A stretch of DNA of 54,304 nucleotides, taken from NCBI GenBank assembly GCA_002803225.1, contig NXFV01001090.1, positions 1 through 54,304 on the forward strand, read 5' to 3'. Position numbers and translations under genes: made by a program. Every line of letters begins with the position of its first letter. Within the stretch, counting starts at the first letter, position 1. The stretch is from Gamarada debralockiae. Lineage: Eukaryota; Ascomycota; Leotiomycetes; Helotiales; Hyphodiscaceae. Below, in pieces: positions 12,105 through 23,592 of the stretch. The notes under the pieces were generated by a model, which was given only the letters and a program-made list of their open reading frames with translations, was not told the origin of the DNA and ran no database searches.

Positions 12105-12394
12105 TATCCTTTGATACAAGGCTGCTGTGCATATTGCCGGTGGCTGAAAATGGCATCGCTACAATTGCTCATATCGGATTTGCTGAGATGAGGTCCAGCA
12201 CTTCGGCGCGGAATATGCATGGCAGGGTCATTGTGACAATAGGAGGCACATTGGATATAGATACTTCAGTGGCGGGATTATCTCCCTTCATCACTACACT
12301 CTAGAAGGCTCGCAGACTCACCCGAATGCAGCACTTCGCATCTTATTGCGACTGGAGAACGCGGTATCTGACATATCTGCATCAATTCATTCAA
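12105..12394. other. intergenic, convergent 3' ends
   Basis: 290 bp between convergent gene ends; presumed untranslated sequence with nothing recognisable. Confidence 0.5.
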
Positions 12395-14641
12395 CTACTT
12401 AATCGGACCAGTCCTCAATACATTTGCCTCTCTCCTCTCTTTTGTCCGCTTCTCATGAACAATCTGCCTCCATTTAAATACAGTCTCATCCACCTCCTTC
12501 GCAACATCTTCCCCTTCCACCTTGGCAATCAGATAAAGGGCATGGCGCAGCCTCTCCTGGCCAACAGACAACCCGCTGAGAATTGACCGCGTGATATTCG
12601 CATGGCTGACTGCCCTAGTAAGCTCCGGTGAAATTGGTGCATTGTGTATGCGCAGGTGATGCAGACACTGAAGGATATTTCGAAAGGCGACTCTTGGAGG
12701 TCGAGCCTCTGAGCGTGCAAATGCTGTTGCCATCTTGTGCATGAGATCTATCATCTCCTGCGGTAAGGGCTTGGCGAAGTGAGGCTGAAAGGACGGCCCT
12801 CCCTCGTATATAGGTATGTTCAATGATTTCCAGATGGCTGCTGGAGGGATGCTAGGATCGTTGATTTGGGCAATGACGAAGTTTGGTATCCAGTCCGGTC
12901 GGAGGGGGTATCCAAGCTTCATATGATATGGCAAATAGTACATGTCCAAGGCTCGTTTGATGTTGTGAGCACTCATCTTCTCCACTTCCGCACCTAAAAT
13001 TGTCGTGGGGATCTTCATGTCCAGCTCTTTCATTCGAGATAGAACATCGAATATATTTTGCTGCCTTCTAAGGTTATGAAGGAGTTCAAAAAGCTCTCTA
13101 GTTCTAGTGAAGCACATCTCCTTATGCTTATCCAAGGCCAAGAGCAGCTTTGCGAAACCCGCGGATTGCCCAGCCAAGGACCATTGTGAAGACGCAGCGA
13201 AGGTATTACGGACAGCAGGTGCCTTTTCCACTTTGCCTTGGCTGATCCATTGGTTGAGCACTATTACGCTGCATTCGTTCGTGCTGAGATGATTTGAGGG
13301 ATCGACCTGCCTCCAGGTCTGCACCAAGAGCTGATCATCCACATTGGACATCCGAGCAACCACACATAGCCAACGATAGTTGAATGACAAATGTGACTCT
13401 CCCTTCCATCTGTTGAATGCTATTATGTGTTTGGAACAATATGGAATCATTCTCCACACAATGTCCCGGGGCAATTTTTCGAGAGCTTGTGCAAGAGCTT
13501 TGGCCGAGGCTCCCAGGGGTGAGACGATATCTTCTGCCTGGACTGTGGCATCTATAGCAATTGAAACAGCAGTGTGGGCACTTAATATAGCTTCTTGAGC
13601 CATGACGAACGCCTGTTCATAGTCTGGACTTTGATCCAAAGCCATTACAAGTGTCTGGGCACCTATAACCCTTTCCTCAGCTGTTGTAACCAAAGACTCG
13701 GCCGATCGCATTTCTTCTGCAGACTCTCCTGCTTCCTGATCTGTGAGGGTTGCCCAACTTTCTGACCACTTTTTCACCAAACGAGTTATGCCGTGCTCCA
13801 TGTGACGAAGTTGAATATCAGATGTCGAATGGAGTATCTTGTGTGCCAATCCTTGCATTCCTTGCGCAATAGGAAGTGAGACCACGAGTGAGAACAGTCG
13901 ATTCATAACTTTGGCATCAATGTCCGCCGGTCCAATCACCTTACATGCCGCTATCCCTTCCCAGACGGCAGTGTAGAATTTCAAGCACAAGTACGATGTC
14001 AACTTCTCATTCGAATAAGAAGCTCGTATATCTTTTGGAACGTGCCGTAGGGTGTAGTCCAGTGTATTTTCGGAAACTAAGCCAAGAGTGAGGCTCTTTC
14101 TGAACTGTATAGCAAGTTCTGTCGAAAGTTTCGTAATGTTGTTCTTGCCGTTCGGCTTTTTGATCAATGCTCGAAATCGGCGAATATCCTCTTCGATCCA
14201 TACAGGCTTCTCAATAGGCCTTCTATCCGTGATTTCAGCATCCGCCGGTTCCGCTGCCTTTTCTTGAGGTGTCGTGTCCCATTCCAACAACCAGGAGGGT
14301 AAAGCAGCTGCGCTACTGTCCTGGTTCGAGACTCGCGGCGTGGGGGCTTGCCATTGCCATTGAGTCCTATCAGTCTCCCAAAACGAGCCCCATATTGATC
14401 CTAAATTCTGTCCAGACGATGGGATGGCTTCAGAGACGTGTGTCATCCGCCGTTTTCCCAGTCTTCTCCGACTCTCCATCGGCCCAGGCACAAAGCTGCC
14501 ATGGCGTCTCGAGGTCCTTGAAATCGAACAAAACCGCTGGAATGCAACGGAAAGCGATTCCTCAGACACCCATATCGAGTCGGAAGGTGTGAGTAATTGA
14601 CGCTGCACTGCTTTACAGCAGGCATGGGGGCGAGGGTGCAT
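12395..14641 (-). CDS. uncharacterised, probably mitochondrial helical protein
   Basis: A single open frame of 748 codons with no stop and no splice sites needed. I do not recognise the family. The first 70 or so residues are basic and Ser-rich (CSISRTSRRHGS, ESRRRLGKRR), as in a mitochondrial presequence. The rest is predicted by eye to be mostly alpha-helical with evenly spaced Leu/Trp, for example LLHNLRRQQNIFDVLSRMKE. This suggests an alpha-solenoid such as the PPR-like fungal mitochondrial expression factors, but no repeat could be fixed with confidence. No transmembrane segment is obvious. It is divergent from HEM12 across 359 bp. The start is the first Met of the frame and is uncertain. 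Confidence 0.72.
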   Translation of the reverse strand: MHPRPHACCKAVQRQLLTPSDSIWVSEESLSVAFQRFCSISRTSRRHGSFVPGPMESRRRLGKRRMTHVSEAIPSSGQNLGSIWGSFWETDRTQWQWQAPTPRVSNQDSSAAALPSWLLEWDTTPQEKAAEPADAEITDRRPIEKPVWIEEDIRRFRALIKKPNGKNNITKLSTELAIQFRKSLTLGLVSENTLDYTLRHVPKDIRASYSNEKLTSYLCLKFYTAVWEGIAACKVIGPADIDAKVMNRLFSLVVSLPIAQGMQGLAHKILHSTSDIQLRHMEHGITRLVKKWSESWATLTDQEAGESAEEMRSAESLVTTAEERVIGAQTLVMALDQSPDYEQAFVMAQEAILSAHTAVSIAIDATVQAEDIVSPLGASAKALAQALEKLPRDIVWRMIPYCSKHIIAFNRWKGESHLSFNYRWLCVVARMSNVDDQLLVQTWRQVDPSNHLSTNECSVIVLNQWISQGKVEKAPAVRNTFAASSQWSLAGQSAGFAKLLLALDKHKEMCFTRTRELFELLHNLRRQQNIFDVLSRMKELDMKIPTTILGAEVEKMSAHNIKRALDMYYLPYHMKLGYPLRPDWIPNFVIAQINDPSIPPAAIWKSLNIPIYEGGPSFQPHFAKPLPQEMIDLMHKMATAFARSEARPPRVAFRNILQCLHHLRIHNAPISPELTRAVSHANITRSILSGLSVGQERLRHALYLIAKVEGEDVAKEVDETVFKWRQIVHEKRTKERREANVLRTGPIK

Positions 14642-15000
14642 GGGGGTTTCGGCGTTATTGAAGCATTTGACGCACCAGGGCGAAATTTGACAGACGAATC
14701 GAGTAAGGAGGTTCGTGAAAGTGGTGGGAGATTTGAGCTCTGGAGTTCTATCGTTGTTCGGGACTCATTCGTCCATTGGGAGTTTTGAATGCTCAGATGA
14801 AAGCTTTGGATATGAAGCTCCGATGTTTAGAGGTTGATGCCTCGTGTTGATCTTGCTGTGGCCTCAGGAGCCAATGGCTTGTGCCAATCCTTGTCTGGGA
14901 ATAGCCGCAGTTCATCCACGCTGCAGGAACGAATCCTGCCCTCCGAAATTGGTGGCGGTACGAGGCGGGATGAAGCATCAACACACGGAATTCTGAAATT
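14642..15000. other. intergenic, divergent promoter
   Basis: 359 bp between the divergent 12395-14641 gene and HEM12. Small ORFs on both strands (14793-14984, 14834-15037) are out of frame with the genes and look fortuitous. No regulatory motif stood out. Confidence 0.45.
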
Positions 15001-16309
15001 ATGGCTCATATCTTTGAGCCTCTTCAGAATGATCTGATCATCAGAACAGCATGGGGTGAGATACCTCGCTCTGTTGACACATGAAGAAAGTGCAATGCTA
15101 ACCGTAATTCGCCTCAGGCAAGAAAGTCGAAAGAGCTCCCATGTGGGTTATGCGTCAAGGTACGATCAATTGGTTCAGTAGCAGATTATGTTTAGCTAAT
15201 AGCACAAACAGCTGGACGTTATCTACCGGAATACCATGAAGCCAAAGGCAACCTCGACTTCTTCGAAACCTGCCGGGATCCAGAAGTGGCCTCGACGTTG
15301 ACTCTACAACCGATCGACAGATATGCCGGTCTTGTCGACGCAGCAATCATCTTCTCCGACATCTTGGTAGTCCCTCAAGCTCTGGGAATGACTGTTGAAA
15401 TGGTTGATAAGAAAGGCCCACACTTTCCACATCCTCTCAAATCACCCGATGACGAACAATACAAGGCAGTCCTCAGCAAGAAGGTTGACGTTACTGCAGA
15501 GTTAGATTATGTATACAAGGCCATTACTATGACGAGACATAAGTTGAAGGGAAGAGTCCCATTGTTTGGTTTCTGCGGTGCTCCGTGGACCCTACTCTGC
15601 TACATGGTAGAAGGAGGAGGAAGCAAAATATTCAAGGAGGTCAAGACGTGGATTTACAAATATCCTCAGGCCAGTAAGGATCTGCTGCAGAAGATTGCAG
15701 AAGTGTGTGTGGAGTATTTGGCGCTGCAGGTTCAAGCAGGAGCTCAGGTTCGTGATCCTTGCTACATGGTTTCACAAGTCACTAATCGTCCATACAGCTT
15801 ATCCAGGTCTTCGACTCATGGGCGGGAGAGTTATCACCCTCCGCATTCAAGGAGTTCTCGCAACCATACCTCGCATATATTTCTAAACACCTGCCGAAGC
15901 GATTAGAAGAATTGAAGTTGGAACGTGTACCAATGGTTGTCTTCGCTAAAGGTGCTTGGTACGCTTTAGATGCTCTGTGTGACATGGGATATCAAGTCGT
16001 GGGATTGGATTGGCTGCAAGATCCAGCAGAAGCTGTGAAGGTCAGAGGAAATAGACCGGTTGTCTTCCAGGGCAATGCGGATCCTGGAGTTTTGTATGGG
16101 TCAAGAGATTCGATAACCAAAGTCGTGAAGGAGATGGTTGAGGGATTCGGTGGTGGAAAGCAGGGCTGGATTGCTAATCTTGGCCATGGCAAGTACTTTC
16201 CTCCAATTGTCGAAATAATATTGCTAAGAAATTTGCAGGAATCACACCCTTCGTCAACCCCGATGACTTGAAATTCTACTTCGAGGAGCTTCACCGATTC
16301 ACAACATGA
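15001..16309 (+). CDS. HEM12: uroporphyrinogen decarboxylase (heme synthesis)
   Basis: Cytosolic enzyme that removes four carboxyl groups from uroporphyrinogen III to give coproporphyrinogen III. Five exons (15001-15055, 15118-15159, 15212-15747, 15798-16188, 16239-16309) encode 364 residues, matching yeast Hem12 (362). Diagnostic elements are the substrate-binding signature [18 protein letters not shown] near residues 25-42, with its conserved Arg residues, and the catalytic-Asp region [15 protein letters not shown] near 75-90. [13 protein letters not shown] and the C-terminal NLGHGITP follow. The fourth intron (16189-16238) starts with GCAAGT, a non-canonical GC-AG intron; the joined codons restore N-L-G-H-G-I-T-P. 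Its 3' end lies only 53 bp from that of the convergent FCY1. Confidence 0.96.
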
Positions 16310-16362
16310 TAGCTCAATATCAATGGAATAAATTTGCTCAAGTCAAAATGCTTACAGTGAGC

Positions 16363-16984
16363 TTACTTAGACTCCTTAGAGTAAACCCTCGCCTCCTCAC
16401 CAATATCCTCGTTCCTACCCAAATTCAGTTCAGTCTTTCGTGTGTCCAGGAGAATCCACATACCAGATCTCTGGCTTCTCCTTGATGAAGAGATCCATCA
16501 AATCCTGGCATTCCTTGCTTTCCATGTTCACAACCTCAATACCTCTCTGTTTCAAATACGCCTCCCCTCCGAGGAAGGTCTTGTTCTCGCCAATGACTAC
16601 GCGTGAGATCCCATAGAGGATACAAGAACCCGTGCACATGTCACAAGGAGAGAGCGTCGTAAACATTGTCGCTCCCTTGTAAGCAGATGCAGGAAGTCGT
16701 CCAGAGTTCTCTAGGGCTGAGGTCTCGCCCTACTCCTTGTTTAACAGACTTTCTCTACGAGTCACAACAGGATTTACATGATGAATCGGAGAGCCCTTTT
16801 GAACTCGCATGTTGTGCCCTCTCCCGAGTAGCTTGCCATCCCTGGATACCAATGCAGCTCCAATCTTTCTTTCAAGTTACTTTCTGTTTGCTTGAAAATG
16901 GGGTGAATTTACCGGGACCCCGCCTTCTTTATACGACAATTTTGCCTCTTCAATGGCTATGGCAAAGGCCTCTTGGTCATTCAT
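16363..16984 (-). CDS. FCY1: cytosine deaminase
   Basis: Zinc enzyme of the pyrimidine salvage pathway that converts cytosine to uracil (and activates 5-fluorocytosine). Four exons (16913-16984, 16778-16864, 16464-16729, 16363-16414) encode 158 residues, the same length as yeast Fcy1. The zinc site is complete: H53-G-E55 (catalytic Glu) and SPC82-DMC85. GVPIGAAL and GRGHNMR are family signatures. Intron 2 falls exactly between His53 and Gly54, and intron 3 splits the Trp codon of IWNEDIGE. All three introns are 48-49 nt. The tail runs some ten residues past the yeast end (EEARVYSKESK), while the N-terminus is shorter by about as much. Confidence 0.95.
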
Positions 16985-17943
16985 TTTGCTGGTTTGGCTC
17001 AAATATATTCAAAAAGTCCGATATTAATGGTAGATTCAATGGGGACCATGAGAATTCCTAGAAGTTCTCGTCTCCAGCCTGACTCTCTACCTCGTCCCCT
17101 CTATGACAAACGGCCAACCAAAAAAGTCATTGACGTTACTCTTATCGGCGATAACAGAAATTTTTAGGAAATTCTAAGGGTCTTGTACTAGAGCTATAAT
17201 TGGACAATTTACCGAGATCTAAAAATTGTTGTGGCGCGCCGTGCATGGAAGAAAGATCTGTGGAAGGTCGAAAGAAAAAGGATCTAAATATCCCTTCAAA
17301 AACGGCGAATAATTTCCTCTGTAAAATTCTGTGGATAGTATCAATAGATTGAATGACTAGATACTTCTACATGTGTTGTAAAACAAACTGTAATCCCTGA
17401 TTATTCAAGCAGAGGCTGAGAACTGATTTGCAGCTGGACACATTCCACGGTAATCTACCATGTTCTGTCGTCGCTTAGCCACTCCGCCGATTCAAGAACT
17501 CGGCCTTCTGCGAACAATCCTAAACCTCAACTTCCATCGCTGTAAATCTACGTATTCTACAAAATATCCAAACTCTGAACAAGGACAGGATCGAATTATT
17601 CGATATAAGCTTCTTGAAAGTCTTCAGAACCACGAACAAGGCCGGAAAACGATTTGCGCCTCGGAAGCAAGGCCTCAGCCTCACCCTCAGTCTGTAAGTA
17701 AATCTTCTGCTGCCTGTCAAAGGAGACTCTTTAGTTCCCTCTCTGCCTAGCACACTTCAAAAGCATCTCACGAAGTCCTCTAGCACTAACTAACGTCCTT
17801 CAGAGATACATAGAGAGCGTAGAAGGCCACAGTCTCTTGAGACTCAACAAAAGAACAAGACTCGAACACGCAAGCCTCGAAACCCACTGTCTTAGGATCA
17901 ATCAAAACTCTTTGAATATTCACTCTGCGATTAGGCCGATACA
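16985..17943. other. FCY1/YDJ1 divergent region with a small upstream ORF
   Basis: 959 bp upstream of both genes. An ORF at 17460-17750 begins MFCRRLATPPIQE and has a basic, mitochondria-like start. It contains a good donor (GTAAGT at 17695), so it may be part of a spliced 5' leader or an upstream ORF of the Hsp40 gene. A TTC-TT-GAA pair with more TTC/GAA units (17611-17629) resembles a loose heat-shock element but lies inside that ORF. Neither is established. Confidence 0.35.
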
Positions 17944-19509
17944 ATGGTGAAAGATACCAAGTTCTACGATTTGCTAGGTGTAAGCCAAGCCCCCGTTGAT
18001 TCGCCTGGTGGATGAACGATGCTGACAATTGCATAGGTATCACCGAACGCAACAGATGCGGAACTCAGGAAGGCATACAGAAGCGGGGCTTTGAAGCACC
18101 ACCCTGGTAAGTAAATTGCTGCAGAGGTTTTGGTCGCAACTGGAAGGTCGACTCGCCACTGTCAAAAGTCTACAATTCACCTGATTGAACAAGCGTTCGG
18201 CCGGTTCTTGAACGTTTACTGTTTCTCTAGCAGCCCATCAGTTGCGATCAGATTTACTAGTATCTGAGACCATTTTTTGACTAACAATTCCTTCTCATAG
18301 ATAAAAACGCACACAATCCTGATGCCGCAGAAAAATTCAAGGCCCTCTCCCACGCATATGAAGTTCTCTCCGACCCCCAAAAGCGTCAAATTTACGATCA
18401 ATATGGTGAGGAAGGATTAGAGGGCGGTGCGGGAGGTGGTGGCATGAATGCGGAGGACCTCTTTTCACAATTCTTCGGTGGAGGATCCGCTTTTGGAGGT
18501 GGTGGATTTGGAGGCATGTTTGGCGGAGGTGTGCCTCAGCGGGGTCCTCCAAAGGCCCGTACCATCCACCACGTTCATAAGGTCTCTCTGGAGGACATCT
18601 ACCGTGGCAAAGTTTCCAAGTTGGCTCTCCAAAAGTCCGTCATTTGTCCCAAGTGCGAGGGGCGTGGTGGAAAGGAGGGTGCGGTCAAGAAGTGCGCTGG
18701 CTGTGATGGTCACGGAATGAAGACAATGATGCGCCAGATGGGCCCCATGATCCAGCGTTTCCAGACTGTTTGCCCTGACTGTAATGGAGAGGGAGAGATA
18801 ATCCGGGAGAAGGACAAGTGCAAGGTCTGTAATGGCAAGAAAACTATCGTCGAGAGAAAGGTGCTCCATGTGCACGTGGACAGAGGTGTGCGAACCGGGC
18901 ACAAGATTGACTTCAGAGGCGAGGGAGACCAAACACCTGGAGTCCAGCCTGGAGATGTTATCTTCGAAATCGAACAGAAGCCACATCCCAGATTCCAACG
19001 GAAGGATGACGACCTCTTCTACCATGCGGAAATCGACCTCGTCACAGCTCTTGCTGGTGGTACAATTTATATCGAGCATTTGGACGACCGATGGCTGAGC
19101 GTTGAGATTATCCCTGGAGAGGTTATTGCTCCTCGTAAGTCTTTCAAGAACTGATTTTTTCAATTGGACATTTACTGATCAAAGTATAGAGGCAATCAAG
19201 ATGATCCGCGGTCAGGGTATGCCCTCATACCGCCATCACGACTTCGGCAACTTGTTTGTCCAATTCGACGTCAAGTTCCCTGAAAAGCACTGGACCACCG
19301 ACCCAGCAGCATTTGATGCCCTGAAGGCTATTCTACCCGCTAAACTCACGCCCGCTGCTCCTCCCGCTGAGACCATGACCGAAGTTGTCGATCTCGAAGA
19401 AATGGACCCCGGCCAGCAAGCACGAGCACAGGGACTAGGAGTGGGGGATGAGGATGATGAAGATGGACACCCTGCCGGTGCTGAGAGAGTCCAGTGCGCT
19501 TCACAATAA
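17944..19509 (+). CDS. YDJ1: Ydj1/Mas5-type Hsp40 co-chaperone with CaaX end
   Basis: Class I J-protein that stimulates Hsp70 ATPase and helps folding and organelle import in the cytosol. Exons 17944-17979, 18037-18106, 18301-19134 and 19190-19509 give 419 residues. The J-domain has HPD at residues 34-36, with intron 2 splitting the Asp codon. A Gly/Phe-rich linker (about 85-110) follows. Four zinc-finger half-sites come next: [32 protein letters not shown]. The substrate-binding domains have the [19 protein letters not shown] region. The last four residues, CASQ, form a CaaX farnesylation box and equal the end of yeast Ydj1, so ER/membrane tethering is expected. Introns are 57, 194 and 55 nt. 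Confidence 0.96.
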
Positions 19510-20183
19510 ACATGTAGTCATGGGGGGAAGATGGGGGGGACCTGCGATTTCATTAGGCATCCTTGCATACACATGTCTGCCCAAAGAGGCGAAATCTCTA
19601 TTACGACATGGGTGCAGGTGTCTATGAGCGAGCAGCATTGGACATTGCATAGTTTCAGACGCGCTTGTGTTCAGCACTTAAAAATGCTGGCTAATTGGGG
19701 CTTGCACTTTTACTGCATTTTGCTTTCCGTTGATTCGACGGTGAGGTTGTTCCATTCGGCGTTTTAGAGGATAGATAGCATGGAAAGAATCTCTTTTTAA
19801 AAATAATCATATCTGACCAATTCTCCATAGTGAAGTTCTGGTGAGCTTCTGAAACTGTCAGATACTGTCTTTGTACGTAAATAGCTGCAGGGCTATCATT
19901 GGTCACCTCTTCAGCCACGCTGACATAAAGGCACATGCTACCCCGGTGCAGAGCGGAACCTCAGTCAACAATGCTACGTCCGTAAGTCATATATCCCCTC
20001 AATTCCCTTCCCCAAAGCATCAGAACGACCCATACTTGTGGCACCCTTCGTCTCGAGCTGCAAATTTGAGAGGTGCAGCTTTACGATACCGAGGGGTAAT
20101 TGACCAGTCTAGACCAATCTCAGGACTCAGCCGGCCGGGTCTGCTCCCAATCCAGGAAGCAGATCGATCACGGATCACAGGAT
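19510..20183. other. intergenic, YDJ1 to Zn2Cys6 gene
   Basis: 674 bp between two same-strand genes; 3' untranslated sequence of YDJ1 and promoter/leader of the regulator. The frame upstream of 20184 is open back to a TTG at about 20100 but contains no in-frame ATG, so the start at 20184 is preferred. Confidence 0.5.
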
Positions 20184-23100
20184 ATGGCTTACTTTAACCC
20201 TATCGGCAACCAGGGGGAGCTGCAGGAGAAACCTCGCATCTCGCCATCGACGTCTCCTCCACCTGCTCAACCGCATCAAGGATCTGCTTCCCCACCAACC
20301 GCTAGCCAAAATGCGGGGGCAGGCTCATCGTCCTCAGCACCCCGGATAAGAAGGAGAAACCGCATGATCACTTCCTGTCTAGAATGTCGGCGCCGCAAAC
20401 TGAAATGCAATAAGAGCCATCCATGCACCAACTGCATGAAATTCTCACGGGACTGCGTGTTCCTGGCTCCCGCTCTGGATCAGGCATCGCAGCTCAAGCT
20501 CACAGAAATCAAAGAGAAGGTCGGCTCCTTGGAACGGTTGTTGGAACGAGATGTTGCGAAGTCGAGTTTAGGGGGAGTTGGGAGTCCTCCGAGTCAGGAT
20601 CGAGCATTGCCAGATGATGCAGAGGACGATTTGCCTGCGAATGAAGACGAGAGGGATTTGGAGCCGACGCCGTTGGCGACTGTGGATGCGGCATATGGGG
20701 ATGATGGGGATGATGACGATTTGTTGGATTTGGGGATTCAGTTGGGGAAGATGAGGATTACGGAGAGGATTGGAGGGTTCTTTAGGCCGAAGATTGCGCA
20801 GGAGGTTTGTGGCTCTTTTTCTTTGTTTTTCTTAATTTCCAAATCTGTCTTTTGGGTGTTTTCCGGCTCAGTGAAAGTTTCACGCCTAGCTTGACAGATT
20901 GCTTCTGTCGAGCATTGGCAGTTAATCTAAGATGCAAGGACGTCTTGGCAACTTATGAAACTTCAATCTCTTAGATAGCTCCAGAGATTTGATGAAAGGC
21001 TGGGATCTGAATGCAAAGGAGGGATCAGATGTGACATTCAAGATAGCCCTGAGAAAGCTTGCCAGGCCCCCTCTTTTTCAGAGGCGATGGGACCTTCCAT
21101 TGGAAGACTTGCACTTCTTCGTCGAGCTAGCGATCTGGAGTGTGCAACTGGCTGTGGGTGGATATCCAGATCCAACTTGTGTTCTATCTTGAAGCGAAGC
21201 CCCTTTTATCTACTAGCCTGAACTCTATTGACGTTGTGCAATAGCTCGAGTTTACCATGTCTGATACCTTCATGACTGGACACAAAGACGCCGGACCCTT
21301 CACACTCTTACCGCCTCAGAAAACAGAACCACTCCCACCTGCGAGCGAATGGCTCAAACCTGGGCCTGCGTACATTGCACCAACCTCCGGCTTCTTCTTC
21401 GGACAAGGAGGCCAAGTTGCATCTTTAATCGATTTCCTGCCATCCCGATTAGCTGCCGATAGGTTCATCAAACAGTACTTCACCGCCGTTCATCCCATCG
21501 CCCAAATAGTTCATCGACCAACGTTCGAAAAAGAATACGACACTTTCTGGGATGAAGTCTCTTTGGGTATTGAGCCTCCAAGCTCTGTACAGGCGATTGT
21601 CTTTGCTGCGATGCTCTCCGGAGTAGTCAGTATGGATGAGCCCACGATTATCCGCGACTTCGGAGTTTCCAAAAGTAGCTTGATCGATAACTTCAGACTT
21701 GGGACGGAGACTGCTCTTGGACGAGCAAATTTCTTGAGGACCACGAAGATCGAGACTTTACAAGCTTTTGTGATGTATTTGGTAGGTTGAAAGTACCTAT
21801 GATCTAAAATACTTGCTGACGCAGCTAACAGATTCCACTTTGCCGCGCGGAGGTATCTCGAGCGCATTCGGTCTTGGTAGGAGCTGCGATCAGAATGGCA
21901 GAATGTATGGGTCTCCATCGGGATGGCGAAACTTACGGAATGAATCCGCTAGAAACCCATGTGCGCCGTCTCATCTGGCATCAACTATGTTTTCTCGATA
22001 TCCGAACGTGCGAGGCTCAAGGGCCCAAGCCTCAAATCAGGAGAGATGACTTCGATACAAAGCTGCCTCTCAACGCCGACGACACTGACTTGCATGCTTC
22101 CGGGAAACCACCAGTCAGTGCAGATCGCTGGACAGATGCAACATTCTCCATAATAAGATTCGAGGCAAATGAAATGATGCGAACTATTTGGATTGACCGG
22201 CCGCGAATAGAGCGCCGGAAAATCAGTCTCACAGCTGTTCTAAGCAAAATCGAGACGTTCCGGACAAATATGGCAGCGAAATATGATCATCTGATGGATG
22301 ACAGAATACCACTTCAGAAATGCGCCAAAATTGTCAAAGCCCTTCTCCTAACTCGACTTCACATCATGGTTCTCCACCGCTACCACAACTCAGTCGTCTC
22401 ACCAATGCCCGACCGTCTCCGAAAGATAATGATAGCATCAGGCACAACACTATTAGAAACAGCCGTAGCCCTAGAGACTCTCCCAGAGGTACGAAATTGG
22501 GCATGGTATGCAGGGGCTTATCAGCAGTACCACGCCGCCTTCCTCCTCCTCATGGAAGTCTACATCTACCCGAACCTCAAGGAATCAGACCGAATCTGGG
22601 CCTGTCTCGACTGGATCTACGAATGCGATCCCTCAGAGCATCGCGCCCTCAAAGCTAGAAGAATTCTTTCAGAACTACAGCGCAAAACGGCTGTTTATCA
22701 AAGTATGCGCGGAATGCGGGCCCCGGTAGTGATGGAGAAGCATCTTGGATTACGCCCTCCTCGGATTGCTGATGTTCAGGATAGTAAGGAGAAGGATAGG
22801 CCGTTGAAATTTTTGAATCGATCTCCCGAGCCCGCACAGCCATTAGAGCCTACAAACCTCGAAGTGCCGTCTGGAGACAAAGTTCCTGTGCAGGATATGG
22901 TGTTTGCGGGTGTGTCGAATGGGGAGAGTTTGTGGGCGATGCCGAATCATCAGAGCCCAGAGGCGAGCAGTGACTCGAATAGTGTTGTTGGACAGCCTCC
23001 AGTTCCAGGAAGACCTGGTGAGGTTGATGAGTTGATGGGGGATATTGATTGGGTATGTATTCATTGGGTTTCGGTAGGATGATGGTGACACTGACGACGA

Positions 23101-23203
23101 ATAGGATGCTTTTGATGCACTGTTTCCCCCAGAGCAGCAGAATGAGGGGTTGAGCCAACCGGGATACTTCTTCCCTCCTATTCCGGGTGTTGGCCAACAT
23201 TGA
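20184..23203 (+). CDS. Zn2Cys6 fungal transcription factor with MHR domain
   Basis: Exons 20184-20804, 21245-21781, 21832-23052 and 23105-23203 encode about 825 residues. The binuclear zinc cluster is complete, C65-x2-C68-x6-C75-x5-C81-x2-C84-x6-C91, followed by a short heptad region (LKLTEIKEKVGSLERLLE) that probably dimerises. An acidic Asp/Glu stretch (about 150-190) comes next. The large middle region is the fungal-specific TF (MHR) domain: YFTAVHPIAQIVHRPTFEKEY, then AIRMAECMGLHRDG and HVRRLIWHQLCFLDIR. The tail DAFDALFPP may activate transcription. Target genes cannot be inferred. Intron 1 is 440 nt, far above the local norm, with donor GTTTGT; a missed small exon inside it cannot be excluded. 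Confidence 0.88.
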
Positions 23204-23592
23204 TTTAGGTGCTGGAGGAGTTGCAAGTTGGAGGTGGCGTGATGTTTGGAGACCTGGTTGGCGCTCAGAGGTAGATTCAATCTCTAAGCTAACCATTTCT
23301 TGATGTTTTATGGGTACATGATGTTGTGTACGCTATTGGGATCTATACCAACTATATGATATGCCTCTTTATTAGTAGATATGTTGATCCAAAAACACCG
23401 CTTACAAGAGAAGGAAATGCGGATCAAAATAACATCCCGCCTCTTCGATTTCACTGCATGCAGTCTTTGAAGAATACTTGGTCTTAAAATGGTGCATTTT
23501 CGGAAGCCGCTGATATTACAGAGGAACGTCTGCGCCATCCCACCCAAGCCAGCATGTTAATACATTTATGAAGATCCTCTAACACTCCCATT
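23204..23592. other. intergenic, convergent 3' ends
   Basis: 389 bp of presumed 3' untranslated sequence between the regulator and PUP1; nothing else seen. Confidence 0.5.

Noticed and set aside
14834..15037. Small ORF overlapping the HEM12 start
   Set aside because: Out of frame with HEM12 and without features; HEM12 start at 15001 gives the conserved N-terminus.
16310..16362. HEM12 and FCY1 as an operon-like unit
   Set aside because: They are convergent, on opposite strands; the 53-bp gap only means closely spaced 3' ends.
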